Assembly (NCBI GenBank): GCA_035505375.1
Contig: DATJQV010000081.1
Coordinates: 215,423-279,422 of the forward strand
Direction of reading: 5' to 3'
Source: a bacterium
Lineage (GTDB): Bacteria > Hydrothermota > Tepidihabitantia > Tepidihabitantales > Tepidihabitantaceae
DNA length: 64,000 nt
This document shows positions 17,334 through 25,373 of this stretch, in pieces. Both the position numbers and the translations under genes were made by a program. The notes under the pieces are model-generated. The model searched no databases. It had not been told where the DNA came from and saw only the letters and a program-made list of their open reading frames with translations. Every line of letters begins with the position of its first letter. Positions within the stretch are counted from its first letter, which is position 1.

Positions 17334-17585
17334 GTGGAGGAAGAAGGAACCGATGGTTGGACCCTGCTGGTGAACCCTGATACGGCAGGGGCCATGGCTG
17401 TTAACCACACCGGGGCTTTGGTCTGGAGGCTGGTTGACGGCAGGCGCACGACTGATGAGATTGTTGCGGCTGTACGCAGCCGGTTCCCGGATGCGCCTGA
17501 CTCGGTGGCTGATGACGTACTTGAGATCCTGGCCAAGCTGACTGGCGAAGGGTTCATCGGTCAGGAAATACCGCTGAGGGAGTGA
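17334..17585 (+). CDS. PqqD-like RiPP recognition protein 1 (ScmD-like)
   Basis: At least 83 residues. LLVNPDTAGAMAVNHTGALVWRLVDG followed by TTDEIVAAV is the PqqD fold pattern of leader-peptide recognition elements. GTG 17334 is the first standard start, but residues just before it (RPIPNPAA) also look like PqqD sequence. The frame is open back to 17277 with only ATA/GTT/GTC codons, so the true start may be non-standard. Expected role: binding the KYE(S/A)PRAV leader and delivering it to the radical SAM enzymes. It is followed after 4 nt by a second PqqD gene. Confidence 0.8.
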   Translation: MEEEGTDGWTLLVNPDTAGAMAVNHTGALVWRLVDGRRTTDEIVAAVRSRFPDAPDSVADDVLEILAKLTGEGFIGQEIPLRE

Positions 17586-17589
17586 AAAG

Positions 17590-17886
17590 ATGAGTGATGC
17601 GAAGACCTACCGTGCGAACGAAGTAGTCTCATGCGTTGACGAAGGCGAAGACGGGGCAATGCTCTACAACCCGGACAAGGACGACACCATCCTGCTTAAT
17701 CCGTCAGGACGTGCAGTCTGGTCCTTCATCACCGCCCCTCGAACCCTCGACGACATTGCCGGCCACCTGACCACCGTCTACCCCGGTATTGCACGCGAAC
17801 AGGCTGTTCACGACGCCGAAGAGTTCATCCAGTCACTTCTACCCGACTTCATACTGGTCGAGCAGAAAACCGACGGCGCGGTCTAG
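17590..17886 (+). CDS. PqqD-like RiPP recognition protein 2
   Basis: 98 residues with MLYNPDKDDTILLNPSGRAVWSFI and a helical second half, the same fold pattern as the preceding protein but only distantly similar. GAGGGAG within the end of the previous gene serves as ribosome binding site. Two PqqD proteins next to two SPASM enzymes suggests one adaptor per enzyme or per leader (inference). Confidence 0.85.
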   Translation: MSDAKTYRANEVVSCVDEGEDGAMLYNPDKDDTILLNPSGRAVWSFITAPRTLDDIAGHLTTVYPGIAREQAVHDAEEFIQSLLPDFILVEQKTDGAV

Positions 17887-17896
17887 GGATTCAGCC

Positions 17897-19108
17897 GTGG
17901 CACAGACTTACCCCGAACCCCTCCCGATGCCGGACGTCACCGAGCCGCCGCCGGGCCTGAGCCGTTTTCCGAAGTCGCTCGATCTCTCGCTGACCGGACG
18001 CTGTAACCTCAAATGCCGGTACTGCTTCTACGCCGACGAGATGACTGCACTGAACGACATGCCCGCTGCGCGCTGGCACGCTCTGTTTGAGGAGCTGGGC
18101 AAGCTGGGGGTTCAGAACGTCTCCCTGTCGGGCGGCGAGGTCTTCACCCGGCCCGACCTGTTCGAGCTGATCGACGGTATCATCGCCAACAAGATGCGCT
18201 ATGGCATCCTCACCAATGGGACCCTCATCACCGAGGAGACGATCAAGGAGTTTGCCAAAGGAAAGCGCCGCCTGAGGCTGGATTCGATTCAGGTCTCGAT
18301 CGACGGGTCCTGTGCCGAGATCCACGACCAAAGCCGGCCGCCGAAGAGCTTCGACCGGGCGCTGCGCGGCCTCCGGCTGCTGAAAGAGGCCGGCTTCCCG
18401 GTCGCCGTGCGTGTAACGGTCAACCGGGCCAACGTGAATGACCTGCCGAACGTGGCTCGGCTGCTGATCGAGGATGTCGGCCTCCCCGGCTTCAGCACCA
18501 ACGAGGCGGAGCAGATGGGCTCGGCCCGGTGCTACGGCGAGAACGTGGTTCTTACCAACGCCGAGCGAAAGCAGGCGATGGAAACCCTGACGAATCTCAA
18601 CAAGAAGTACAATGGACGGATAAGCGCGACCGCCGGACCGCTGGCTGCGGCTGCCCACTTCGCCGAGATCGAAAAGGCCTGCGCTGAGGGAAAGACGGGT
18701 ATACCGGGTCGCGGCACCCTCTGTTCCTGCGGAGGGGTCTTCACAAAGCTGGCGATACTGCATGACGGGACCATCGTCCCCTGCAACATGCTGCCCAAGC
18801 TTGTCATGGGTGTCTTCGGCCACCACTCGCTTGCCGAGGTATGGCGCGAAAGCCCGGCAATAAACGCAGTGCGCTATCGCCGCCGGATACCGCTGCAGTC
18901 CCTGCCGTCGTGCAAGGACTGCTCGTATGCGGGTTTCTGCGCAGGGGGCTGCCCGGGGTCAGCCATGGCCCGGTTCGGAAGGTTGAATGTACGTGACCCG
19001 CTGGTTTGCTACCGCGTGTTCAAGGGAGAAGAGAAAGACGAACCTCCATCCGCCGAAGAGCTGAAGGCGGCAGACGCGGGCGGAGGTCGGACCCGGCAGC
19101 AACGCTGA
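17897..19108 (+). CDS. scmE: Radical SAM/SPASM enzyme (ScmE-like)
   Basis: 403 residues from GTG 17897 (AGGGA 8 nt upstream; ATG 17927 is the alternative). LTGRCNLKCRYCFYAD supplies the CX3CX2C [4Fe-4S] ligands (Cys36, 40, 43), and LSGGEVFTRPDL is the GGE motif for S-adenosylmethionine. The C-terminal SPASM region has LCSCGG, VPCNM and CKDCSYAGFCAGGCPGS for auxiliary clusters. Such enzymes install thioether or C-C links on ribosomal peptides. The whole sequence fits my memory of the SynChlorMet ScmE group; the exact reaction is not known from sequence. Confidence 0.9.
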   Translation: MAQTYPEPLPMPDVTEPPPGLSRFPKSLDLSLTGRCNLKCRYCFYADEMTALNDMPAARWHALFEELGKLGVQNVSLSGGEVFTRPDLFELIDGIIANKMRYGILTNGTLITEETIKEFAKGKRRLRLDSIQVSIDGSCAEIHDQSRPPKSFDRALRGLRLLKEAGFPVAVRVTVNRANVNDLPNVARLLIEDVGLPGFSTNEAEQMGSARCYGENVVLTNAERKQAMETLTNLNKKYNGRISATAGPLAAAAHFAEIEKACAEGKTGIPGRGTLCSCGGVFTKLAILHDGTIVPCNMLPKLVMGVFGHHSLAEVWRESPAINAVRYRRRIPLQSLPSCKDCSYAGFCAGGCPGSAMARFGRLNVRDPLVCYRVFKGEEKDEPPSAEELKAADAGGGRTRQQR

Positions 19109-19189
19109 GACCGCCGACGGACTGAGAATGCGGGAAAAGGAACCGCACGCAAGAAATCAGACCTAGGGAACAAGGAGTGAGGACCAGAC

Positions 19190-20407
19190 ATGGCATTGTG
19201 TGAAACCAACACCGACGTCGATTCCCCAGCCACTCGACCGCCGTCATTGCCCGAGGGTGTTCCGCCTCTGGGTGCGTACTACCTGTACCTGTCCAGCAGC
19301 TGCAACCTGCGTTGCCGCCACTGCTGGATTACGCCGGGTTTCACGGCGGACGGCAGGCCTGACCCGGGTAACGTGGTTGACCTGAATGCATTGCGTGAGG
19401 CGGTCCGCGAAGGAAAAACCCTCGGCCTGTGTCATGCCAAGCTCACCGGCGGCGAACCCATGCTGCATCCTCGGTTCCTTGAAATCGTGGACATGCTGAC
19501 CGAGGAGAACATCGGCATGGACATGGAAACGAATGGTACTCTGCTCACTGCCGAGGCCGCCCGCCACCTGCGGGAGAAAACGAAGCTCGCCTTCATCTCG
19601 CTCAGCCTGGACGGCCGTGACGCGGAGACCCACGATGCGTTTCGGCGAGTGCCCGGTGCGTTTGACGCCGTTCTTCGGGGACTCGGGTATCTTGTGAACG
19701 CTGGATATAAGAACTGCCAGGTCATCATGAGCGTGCACCACGGCAACCGCGACCAGATCGAGGACGTCGTGAAGCTGGCCGCCAGTCGCGGTGCAGCCTC
19801 GGTCAAGTTGAATCCGGTCACCATGACCGGCCGAGGGGCGCTGATGCACGAGCAGGGCGAAGGGTTGGGGTTTGACGACTACCTGGCCTTGGCCCGCTGG
19901 GTTTCCGGCGACTTGCGTCCCAAAGCTCCGATTCCAGTAATCCTGGAGATGCCGCCCGGGATGGTATCATTCCGAGAACTCTGGCGGACCCACGGTCGAG
20001 CCGGTGATTGCGGTGTGCTTGGCGTTCTAGGCATCCTCGGCACGGGCGAAATCGCGCTCTGTGGCATCGGCCAGACTCATCCGGAATTCGTCTATGGGCG
20101 ATTGGGTGAAAACCGCATTCGGGACATCTGGCTCTCGAACCCGATAATCCTCGCCTTGCGTCGGGAACTCGAGGCCGCCGATTCGTATCCCGGCATATGC
20201 GGCGAGTGCATTTTCGCCAAGCGGTGCCGGACGAGTTGCGTGGCAGACAATTACATTCACAGCGGCCGGCTTGTCTCCCCTAACTGGCTCTGCGCTGAGG
20301 CGGCACGCCGCGGTGCTTTCCCGTCCGGCCGGGCGCAGAGGAAGCACAAGAATCACGGAACCAAGGGTCCGAGTGACGCCATTGAGCGGGGGCAAGAAAT
20401 ATCTTGA
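19190..20407 (+). CDS. scmF: Radical SAM/SPASM enzyme (ScmF-like)
   Basis: 405 residues. SSCNLRCRHCW gives the CX3CX2C site (Cys38, 42, 45), LTGGEPMLHP the S-adenosylmethionine motif, and MDMETNGTLL and ISLSLDG the following strands. The C-terminal Cys clusters are GDCGVLG, LCGIG, and YPGICGECIFAKRCRTSC. The segments LPEGVPPLGAYYLYLSSS and LGILGTGEIALCGIG match what I recall of ScmF. AAGGAG lies upstream of ATG. The stop codon overlaps the -35 box of precursor 3, so the enzyme and peptide genes are directly linked. Confidence 0.9.
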   Translation: MALCETNTDVDSPATRPPSLPEGVPPLGAYYLYLSSSCNLRCRHCWITPGFTADGRPDPGNVVDLNALREAVREGKTLGLCHAKLTGGEPMLHPRFLEIVDMLTEENIGMDMETNGTLLTAEAARHLREKTKLAFISLSLDGRDAETHDAFRRVPGAFDAVLRGLGYLVNAGYKNCQVIMSVHHGNRDQIEDVVKLAASRGAASVKLNPVTMTGRGALMHEQGEGLGFDDYLALARWVSGDLRPKAPIPVILEMPPGMVSFRELWRTHGRAGDCGVLGVLGILGTGEIALCGIGQTHPEFVYGRLGENRIRDIWLSNPIILALRRELEAADSYPGICGECIFAKRCRTSCVADNYIHSGRLVSPNWLCAEAARRGAFPSGRAQRKHKNHGTKGPSDAIERGQEIS

Positions 20408-20432
20408 CACGATGGCAGGGGGGGGATAAAAT
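20404..20432 (+). promoter_or_regulatory. Predicted strong sigma70 promoter of precursor 3
   Basis: Perfect TTGACA (20404-20409), 17-nt spacer, TAAAAT (20427-20432). The -35 overlaps the stop codon of the ScmF-like gene. Confidence 0.75.
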
Positions 20433-20492
20433 CCAAGTGTCTAATGGCTACACGCGGCAAACAGAATTTGTAAGAGAATAAGGAGTGCTGAG

Positions 20493-20753
20493 ATGGAGAA
20501 AACGCTAGACCCGAAGTACGAAGCTCCGCGGGCCGTTCGTCTTGACGACCGGTCACTGGCCTATGGCGAGTGCCAGAATGGTACTACCGCCACGTCGAAC
20601 TGTGGACCCAGCGGTGGTAGTGCAGTTGCTTGCTTCAACGGTATTTCTGCAGGCGCCTCGTGTCTGAACGACGGAAGCAGTGCGCACGGATGCCAGACTG
20701 GCACGTCGCCGTCATTCAGTTGCACAGGCAACGGCGCCTCGGTTGCCTTCTAG
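20493..20753 (+). CDS. Cys-rich RiPP precursor peptide 3
   Basis: 86 residues from ATG 20493 with TAAGGAG 8 nt upstream. Leader PKYEAPRAVRLDDRSLAYG. The core has six Cys in units CQNGTTATSNC, CGPSGGSAVAC, CFNGISAGASC, CLNDGSSAHGC and CQTGTSPSFSC, then CTGNGASVAF. The spacing alternates between x2-G-x2-A-x3 and x3-G-x2-A-x2, a regular ladder. It has its own strong promoter and a strong hairpin downstream, so it should be the most abundant product. Thioether (sactipeptide- or ranthipeptide-like) links are plausible but not shown. Confidence 0.9.
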   Translation: MEKTLDPKYEAPRAVRLDDRSLAYGECQNGTTATSNCGPSGGSAVACFNGISAGASCLNDGSSAHGCQTGTSPSFSCTGNGASVAF

Positions 20754-20795
20754 TATAGAGGACTTAGATACTAGGGGCATAGCCCGTTACACTAC

Positions 20796-20830
20796 CCAGA
20801 GGCCGTCGAGCTGCGCTCGACGGCCTCTGG
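20796..20830 (+). terminator. 16-bp perfect hairpin after precursor 3
   Basis: CCAGAGGCCGTCGAGC (20796-20811), loop TGC, GCTCGACGGCCTCTGG (20815-20830), then a weak CAATTTG. Likely a partial terminator separating abundant precursor mRNA from downstream enzyme genes, which have no promoter I can see. Confidence 0.75.
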
Positions 20831-20901
20831 CAATTTGAAGGCTCTTTCAGAGAGACAGCCCGCAGACATTTCCGCTGAGTCGATAAGGAGTCACGCGTAT
20901 A

Positions 20902-22518
20902 GTGGACAATACCAGGGAAAGACCCCGGATCGGGGTTCGACTGGCACTTGCGGACGGTCAGCGTTGGGTAGTTCGGCCCGCTGACAGGCAATCGGCGGAA
21001 GCCGTTGCTGAACTCATGCAAGTCATGCGGCTCGACCCGGGAGACCACGGACGTGAGATTCACGTGGCGGTCTGTCGTACGCGAGCCGGTCTATTCGACG
21101 GCGCGACCGACGATTGCGCACCGCTATGCTTTATTCCCTTCCGCCTGAACCGTGAATTAGAGGTCGTCCAAATGGAGATGATCGCCGCTTTCGTCGCGCG
21201 TGCGGCCCTCAGGCGAGAATCCCTGCTGCTGCATGGCGCGCTGGCCGAGTACCGCGGCAGCGGTTTCATCATGGCCGGGCCGGGCGGAATCGGCAAGAGC
21301 ACGGCCAGCCTCCGCCTGCCCTCGCCCTGGCGTACGTTGTGCGACGACATGACGCTGGTCGTGCGGGACGACAACGGCCAGTATTGGGCACACCCATGGC
21401 CGACATGGAGTCGTTTGGCACGAGGCGAAACGGGTTGTTCCTGGGACGTCCAGCGGGCCGTGGCACTCCGTGCGCTGTTCTTCCTCGGTCGAGGGACCAC
21501 GGACATGTTGAGGCCGGTCAGCCCAGTGCAAGCGAGCGCTCTGCATATGGAATCGGCTCTGAATCTGGCCCGAACCCCGTTGTTGCCGGTCCCCGATCCG
21601 ACCTTCCCAGTTTCCACCGGAATCAGGGCTGCCAAGGCGCTGGCACTTGCCGTCCCGGCGTACTCGCTGAAGCTCAGCCTGACTGGCCGATTTTGGGAGG
21701 AGATTGAGCGCGTATTGCCTGCTGCGACCGGGGATCAGGGACCCAACGCTACCGACCGTGTCATGTCTCCAATCCGTGGTCATGTCCCGCACTTGACCCC
21801 GGCGTCATTCTCTCCACCATCCGCGGAGTCCGATCTGCCGTCGCGCGGCGTCACCGACGGTTTGTTGCGTCTGGTCTACACCGGCGTCAGTATGAAACCG
21901 ACGCTTCGCGACCCCGAGTTGGTTGAAGCCGAGCCCTGTGGGACACAACCACTGCGTCCGGGCGACGTCGTGTGCTACGAGTCACCGGTGACCGGTGCTA
22001 CAGTTGTGCGTCGCGTCGTGTCGGTCGAAAGACAAGGGACCGGGGATCGGGGATCGGTCAACGGAATACGGACCCGGGCGGACAACGCCTCCCACGACGA
22101 CCTGGAGACTTTGACTACTGAAGGAATCATCGGACGAGTAACGGGTGCGGGGCGCGGCGTCCGATTTCGAGCAATCCACGGCGGACGCAGGGGCCTGGTG
22201 ACGCTCTGGCTGGCACGCTGGAGAGAACGCATCCTAGGCAGCGCCTATCTCATCCCTCACGCGCTGTATCACTATGTTGCCGGCCTCGGCCCGTTCGACC
22301 ACCTCCTCCCGCGACGTTTGCGGCCCCGGCTAGTGCGCTTCGACGCCCGTGGTCGCGTGTTACTCAGGCTGGTAAATGACCGGCAGACAGTCGGACGATA
22401 CAACGAACTCATGGAACGGTGGTACATCCGACGCCCGTTTCGGCTGTTCGTGGACAAGCGGGCCCTGAGCGACGCATGTTCGCTAGCCTTGGGCAGTGGG
22501 CCGGGGCGAAATCCATAA
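20902..22518 (+). CDS. ScmC/HPr-kinase-like domain fused to degenerate S26B domain, module 3
   Basis: 538 residues from GTG 20902 (AAGGAG upstream). It is colinear with the module 2 fusion: LLHGALAEYRGSGF, P-loop GPGGIGKST at the same residues 126-134, YWAHPWPTW, linker, S26 domain, conserved tail. The Ser of the peptidase motif is kept (GVSMKPTL, Ser330), but the His position reads VVRRVV (Arg370, codon CGT where the others have CAC), and RTRGDN has become RTRADN. Peptidase activity is therefore doubtful while the kinase P-loop is intact. A separate S26B gene lies downstream in the same module. Confidence 0.85.
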   Translation: MDNTRERPRIGVRLALADGQRWVVRPADRQSAEAVAELMQVMRLDPGDHGREIHVAVCRTRAGLFDGATDDCAPLCFIPFRLNRELEVVQMEMIAAFVARAALRRESLLLHGALAEYRGSGFIMAGPGGIGKSTASLRLPSPWRTLCDDMTLVVRDDNGQYWAHPWPTWSRLARGETGCSWDVQRAVALRALFFLGRGTTDMLRPVSPVQASALHMESALNLARTPLLPVPDPTFPVSTGIRAAKALALAVPAYSLKLSLTGRFWEEIERVLPAATGDQGPNATDRVMSPIRGHVPHLTPASFSPPSAESDLPSRGVTDGLLRLVYTGVSMKPTLRDPELVEAEPCGTQPLRPGDVVCYESPVTGATVVRRVVSVERQGTGDRGSVNGIRTRADNASHDDLETLTTEGIIGRVTGAGRGVRFRAIHGGRRGLVTLWLARWRERILGSAYLIPHALYHYVAGLGPFDHLLPRRLRPRLVRFDARGRVLLRLVNDRQTVGRYNELMERWYIRRPFRLFVDKRALSDACSLALGSGPGRNP

Positions 22519-22609
22519 GGTTAGCTCTCACTTTTGACATGACCCGAGAGACTTGGGCAAAATCGGTGCACCAGGTCTCACTGACGAACGAGACCGATCG
22601 GCTGTAAGG

Positions 22610-24595
22610 ATGGCCCACACCGGCGAGCACACCGCAGACAACGCCGTGCCCGGGATTGGCGAGACCTTGAAACAGAGCCTCCACCTTGGCCGTGCGATTC
22701 GCCTGGTCTGGGGCATCGCTCCGGGCTGGACAGTCACGAATCTTGTCATGGTTGTCGTGCAGGGATTGCTGCCCCTGCTTGCACCCTACTTCATGAAACG
22801 CACCATCGATGCCCTTCAGGCCGCCATGACGGTGCACGTCGGGGTTGTCGCCTTTCGCCCGGTCCTGTTCTGGGTCACTCTCGCCGCCGCGGCAGCGTTG
22901 GTTTCGGCCCTGCTTGGTTCATTGGCCGGGCTGTTCGGGCAGTACCAGTCCATGGTCTTTTCCGACAAGGTGACCGACATCGTGCACAGCAAATCGGTTG
23001 CGGCTGACCTTGAGTACTACGAGAATCCCAGTTACTTCGACACGATGCAGCGGGCTCAGATCGAAGCCTCCTCCCGCCCCATTGGCGTGGTCAACCGCCT
23101 CACCGGTATCGGACGGAATGCGGTCTCGCTGGTCGGTATTGCCGGCCTGCTGCTCGCTTTCTCCCCGCTGATCACGCTGGTCCTTTTCTGCGTAGCCCTG
23201 CCCGGTGCTTTGGTGCAGTCACTATACGCCCGCCGCCAGTACCGCCTCGAACTGGAGCAGACGGAAAAGGAACGTCAGGCGTCATACTACCACTTCATGC
23301 TGACTGGTACATGGTTCGCCAAGGAGCTGCGCCTGTTCAACCTCGGGTCTTTGTTCCGGACCCGGTTCCAGGCCCTGCGTCAGCAACTGCGAGGGGTAAG
23401 ACTAGCGCTGGCCCGGCGGCGCACTGTGGCCGGTCTGTTGGCTCAGTCCTTGACCTCAGCCGCCATCTTCGGCTCCCTTGCTTTCATTGCGTATCGGGTC
23501 TACAAAGGGACCACGACCCTCGGCAGTCTGGTGATGTACTACTCTCTCTTTCAGCTGGCGGTTGGCTCGTTCGCAAGCGTCCTAAGCGGAGTGGCCGGGC
23601 TCTACGAAGACAATCTCTTTCTTTCCAACTTCTACAAGTTCCTGGACCTGAAGCCCAAGCTCCTGGCGCCGGCGAACCCGGCGCCGGCCCCGACCAGAAT
23701 CAGCCGGGGCATCGAATTCCACGACGTGCACTTCACCTACCCGAGCGATTCCCGCAAAGTGCTCGAGGCGGTCAATCTGAGCATCGCGCCGGGCCAGGTG
23801 ATTGCTCTAGTTGGTGCCAACGGCTCAGGCAAGACCACGCTCGTGAAACTCCTCTGCCGGCTTTACGACCCGGACTCGGGCAGCATCACGGTTGACGGCG
23901 TTGACATTCGCCGACTCGACCCGGACAAGTGGCGGAGGCGGGTCAGCGTCATTCTCCAGGACTACGTGCAGTACAGCATGACCGCCTGGGAGAACATCTG
24001 GCTGGGTGACGTGGAAAGCGAGCCCGACCGGGGTCGTATTGTCAGGGCGGCCGAACTCTCCGGTTCGGACTCAGCGATCCGTAAGCTACCCCAGGGCTAT
24101 GACACACCGCTGGGCTATCAATTCAAGCATGGCCGGGAACTGAGCATCGGCGAGTGGCAGAAGGTGGCACTGGCTCGCGCGTTTCTGCGGGACTCGGAGC
24201 TCGTCGTTCTTGACGAGCCGACCAGTTCGCTCGACCCGTTGGCAGAATCCGAGGTCTTTGAACACTTCCGCAACATCATCCATGGGAGAAGCGCAGTGCT
24301 GGTCAGTCATCGCTTCTCCACGGTCCGGTTGGCCGACCGTATCTGCGTTCTCGAGCATGGACGAGTCGTGGAATCCGGCAATCACCGGGAACTTCTCGAT
24401 CTCGGCGGCATCTACGCCCGCCTCTATTCGGCACAAGCCGCCCGGTACCAGGATAAACCGAACAGCACGGCCGAATCTCCGCGGCACGGTGTTTCTTCAC
24501 CGGTAGTATTCCCATCAGCGGTTGAGAAGTCGGCGACTGCGGATGGCGATGACCTGCGAAGCGCCGATCGATGGCTGCATCACCATGACCGTTGA
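22610..24595 (+). CDS. ABC exporter (membrane domain fused to ATPase)
   Basis: 661 residues from ATG 22610 (TTG 22553 is an alternative; neither has an ideal ribosome binding site). An N-terminal membrane domain with about six helices is followed by an ATPase with Walker A GANGSGKTT, signature LSIGEWQKVALARAF, Walker B LVVLDEPTSSLD and switch VSHR. There is no N-terminal C39 peptidase domain, so leader removal must come from another protein, presumably the S26B proteins of the locus. Expected to export the matured peptide. It overlaps the start of the next gene. Confidence 0.9.
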   Translation: MAHTGEHTADNAVPGIGETLKQSLHLGRAIRLVWGIAPGWTVTNLVMVVVQGLLPLLAPYFMKRTIDALQAAMTVHVGVVAFRPVLFWVTLAAAAALVSALLGSLAGLFGQYQSMVFSDKVTDIVHSKSVAADLEYYENPSYFDTMQRAQIEASSRPIGVVNRLTGIGRNAVSLVGIAGLLLAFSPLITLVLFCVALPGALVQSLYARRQYRLELEQTEKERQASYYHFMLTGTWFAKELRLFNLGSLFRTRFQALRQQLRGVRLALARRRTVAGLLAQSLTSAAIFGSLAFIAYRVYKGTTTLGSLVMYYSLFQLAVGSFASVLSGVAGLYEDNLFLSNFYKFLDLKPKLLAPANPAPAPTRISRGIEFHDVHFTYPSDSRKVLEAVNLSIAPGQVIALVGANGSGKTTLVKLLCRLYDPDSGSITVDGVDIRRLDPDKWRRRVSVILQDYVQYSMTAWENIWLGDVESEPDRGRIVRAAELSGSDSAIRKLPQGYDTPLGYQFKHGRELSIGEWQKVALARAFLRDSELVVLDEPTSSLDPLAESEVFEHFRNIIHGRSAVLVSHRFSTVRLADRICVLEHGRVVESGNHRELLDLGGIYARLYSAQAARYQDKPNSTAESPRHGVSSPVVFPSAVEKSATADGDDLRSADRWLHHHDR

Positions 24596-25373
24596 ACAGT
24601 GTCGGGTGGAAGACCTCGGCGGCGAATGGTCAGGCGAGACAACCCCGGCCAAACCCAGCGTGGCAATCGACTTTCGCTCAATCGAATCGGTCATTATCAA
24701 GGGAAGACGTTGTGTAGTCTATGCCGGGCCGAGCATGAACCCGACACTCCACGAGCCGGATCTGCTTTGGATTGAGCCCTATTGTGCCGAACGCGTGCGG
24801 CGGGGCGATGTCGTATGCTTCAAGTCCGCCGAGAACGGCAGAACCATCGTGCACCGCGTCGTGTCCGTCAGGCGACGGGAGACCGGGGACGGTGGCCCGC
24901 AGGACGAAATCCGGACGCGGGGAGACAACAACCCAAAGGACGATCTCTGGACTCTGCGGCCCGCTGATATCATCGGCCGCGTTACGATTGCGCAACGAGG
25001 CGCCAGACGCCGGGCCATCTACGGCGGTTGGCGCGGGTTTGCCGCCCTTCGTTGGGTGCGACTTGGTCAGAATCTCTATGGGTTCGGCGGATCTGTTCCT
25101 CGCCGGCTGTACCACCTCGCGGCGGGCCTCGGGCCGTTCGACCGCCTTCTTCCTCAAGCTTGTCGGCCGCGGGTCGTGCGCTTCGTCAGTTCGTCCCACA
25201 CGCACCTGAAGCTCCTGATGGGCAGGTTGCTGGCAGGGCAGTTCGATGCGCACCTCGGGACGTGGCACGTCCGCCCGCCGTTCCGTCTGTTTGTTGATGA
25301 GTACGACCTTCCCGATCCGCGCTCATTGCCCCCTGGTCCCCGAACCCCGACACCTAACTCGACATACCCATAA
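24585..25373 (+). CDS. Stand-alone S26B signal-peptidase-like protein, module 3
   Basis: 262 residues from ATG 24585, which overlaps the ABC gene stop (starts at 24522 or 24546 are possible). The S26 domain is intact: YAGPSMNPTL (Ser50), IVHRVV (His90), RTRGDNN. The same C-terminal tail as in the fusions follows (LGPFDRLLPQ ... RPPFRLFVDE). No transmembrane helix of the usual signal-peptidase kind is seen, so it may act in the cytoplasm or with the exporter. It would supply the activity missing from the degenerate domain of the upstream fusion. Confidence 0.85.
   Translation: MTVEQCRVEDLGGEWSGETTPAKPSVAIDFRSIESVIIKGRRCVVYAGPSMNPTLHEPDLLWIEPYCAERVRRGDVVCFKSAENGRTIVHRVVSVRRRETGDGGPQDEIRTRGDNNPKDDLWTLRPADIIGRVTIAQRGARRRAIYGGWRGFAALRWVRLGQNLYGFGGSVPRRLYHLAAGLGPFDRLLPQACRPRVVRFVSSSHTHLKLLMGRLLAGQFDAHLGTWHVRPPFRLFVDEYDLPDPRSLPPGPRTPTPNSTYP

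Noticed and set aside
17891-18826. 311-codon minus frame opposite the ScmE-like gene
   Set aside because: Shadow of a well-supported radical SAM gene.
20493-20753. Lasso peptide precursor
   Set aside because: No lasso cyclase or transglutaminase-like leader protease in the locus, and the core is a Cys ladder without the ring-forming Asp/Glu spacing.
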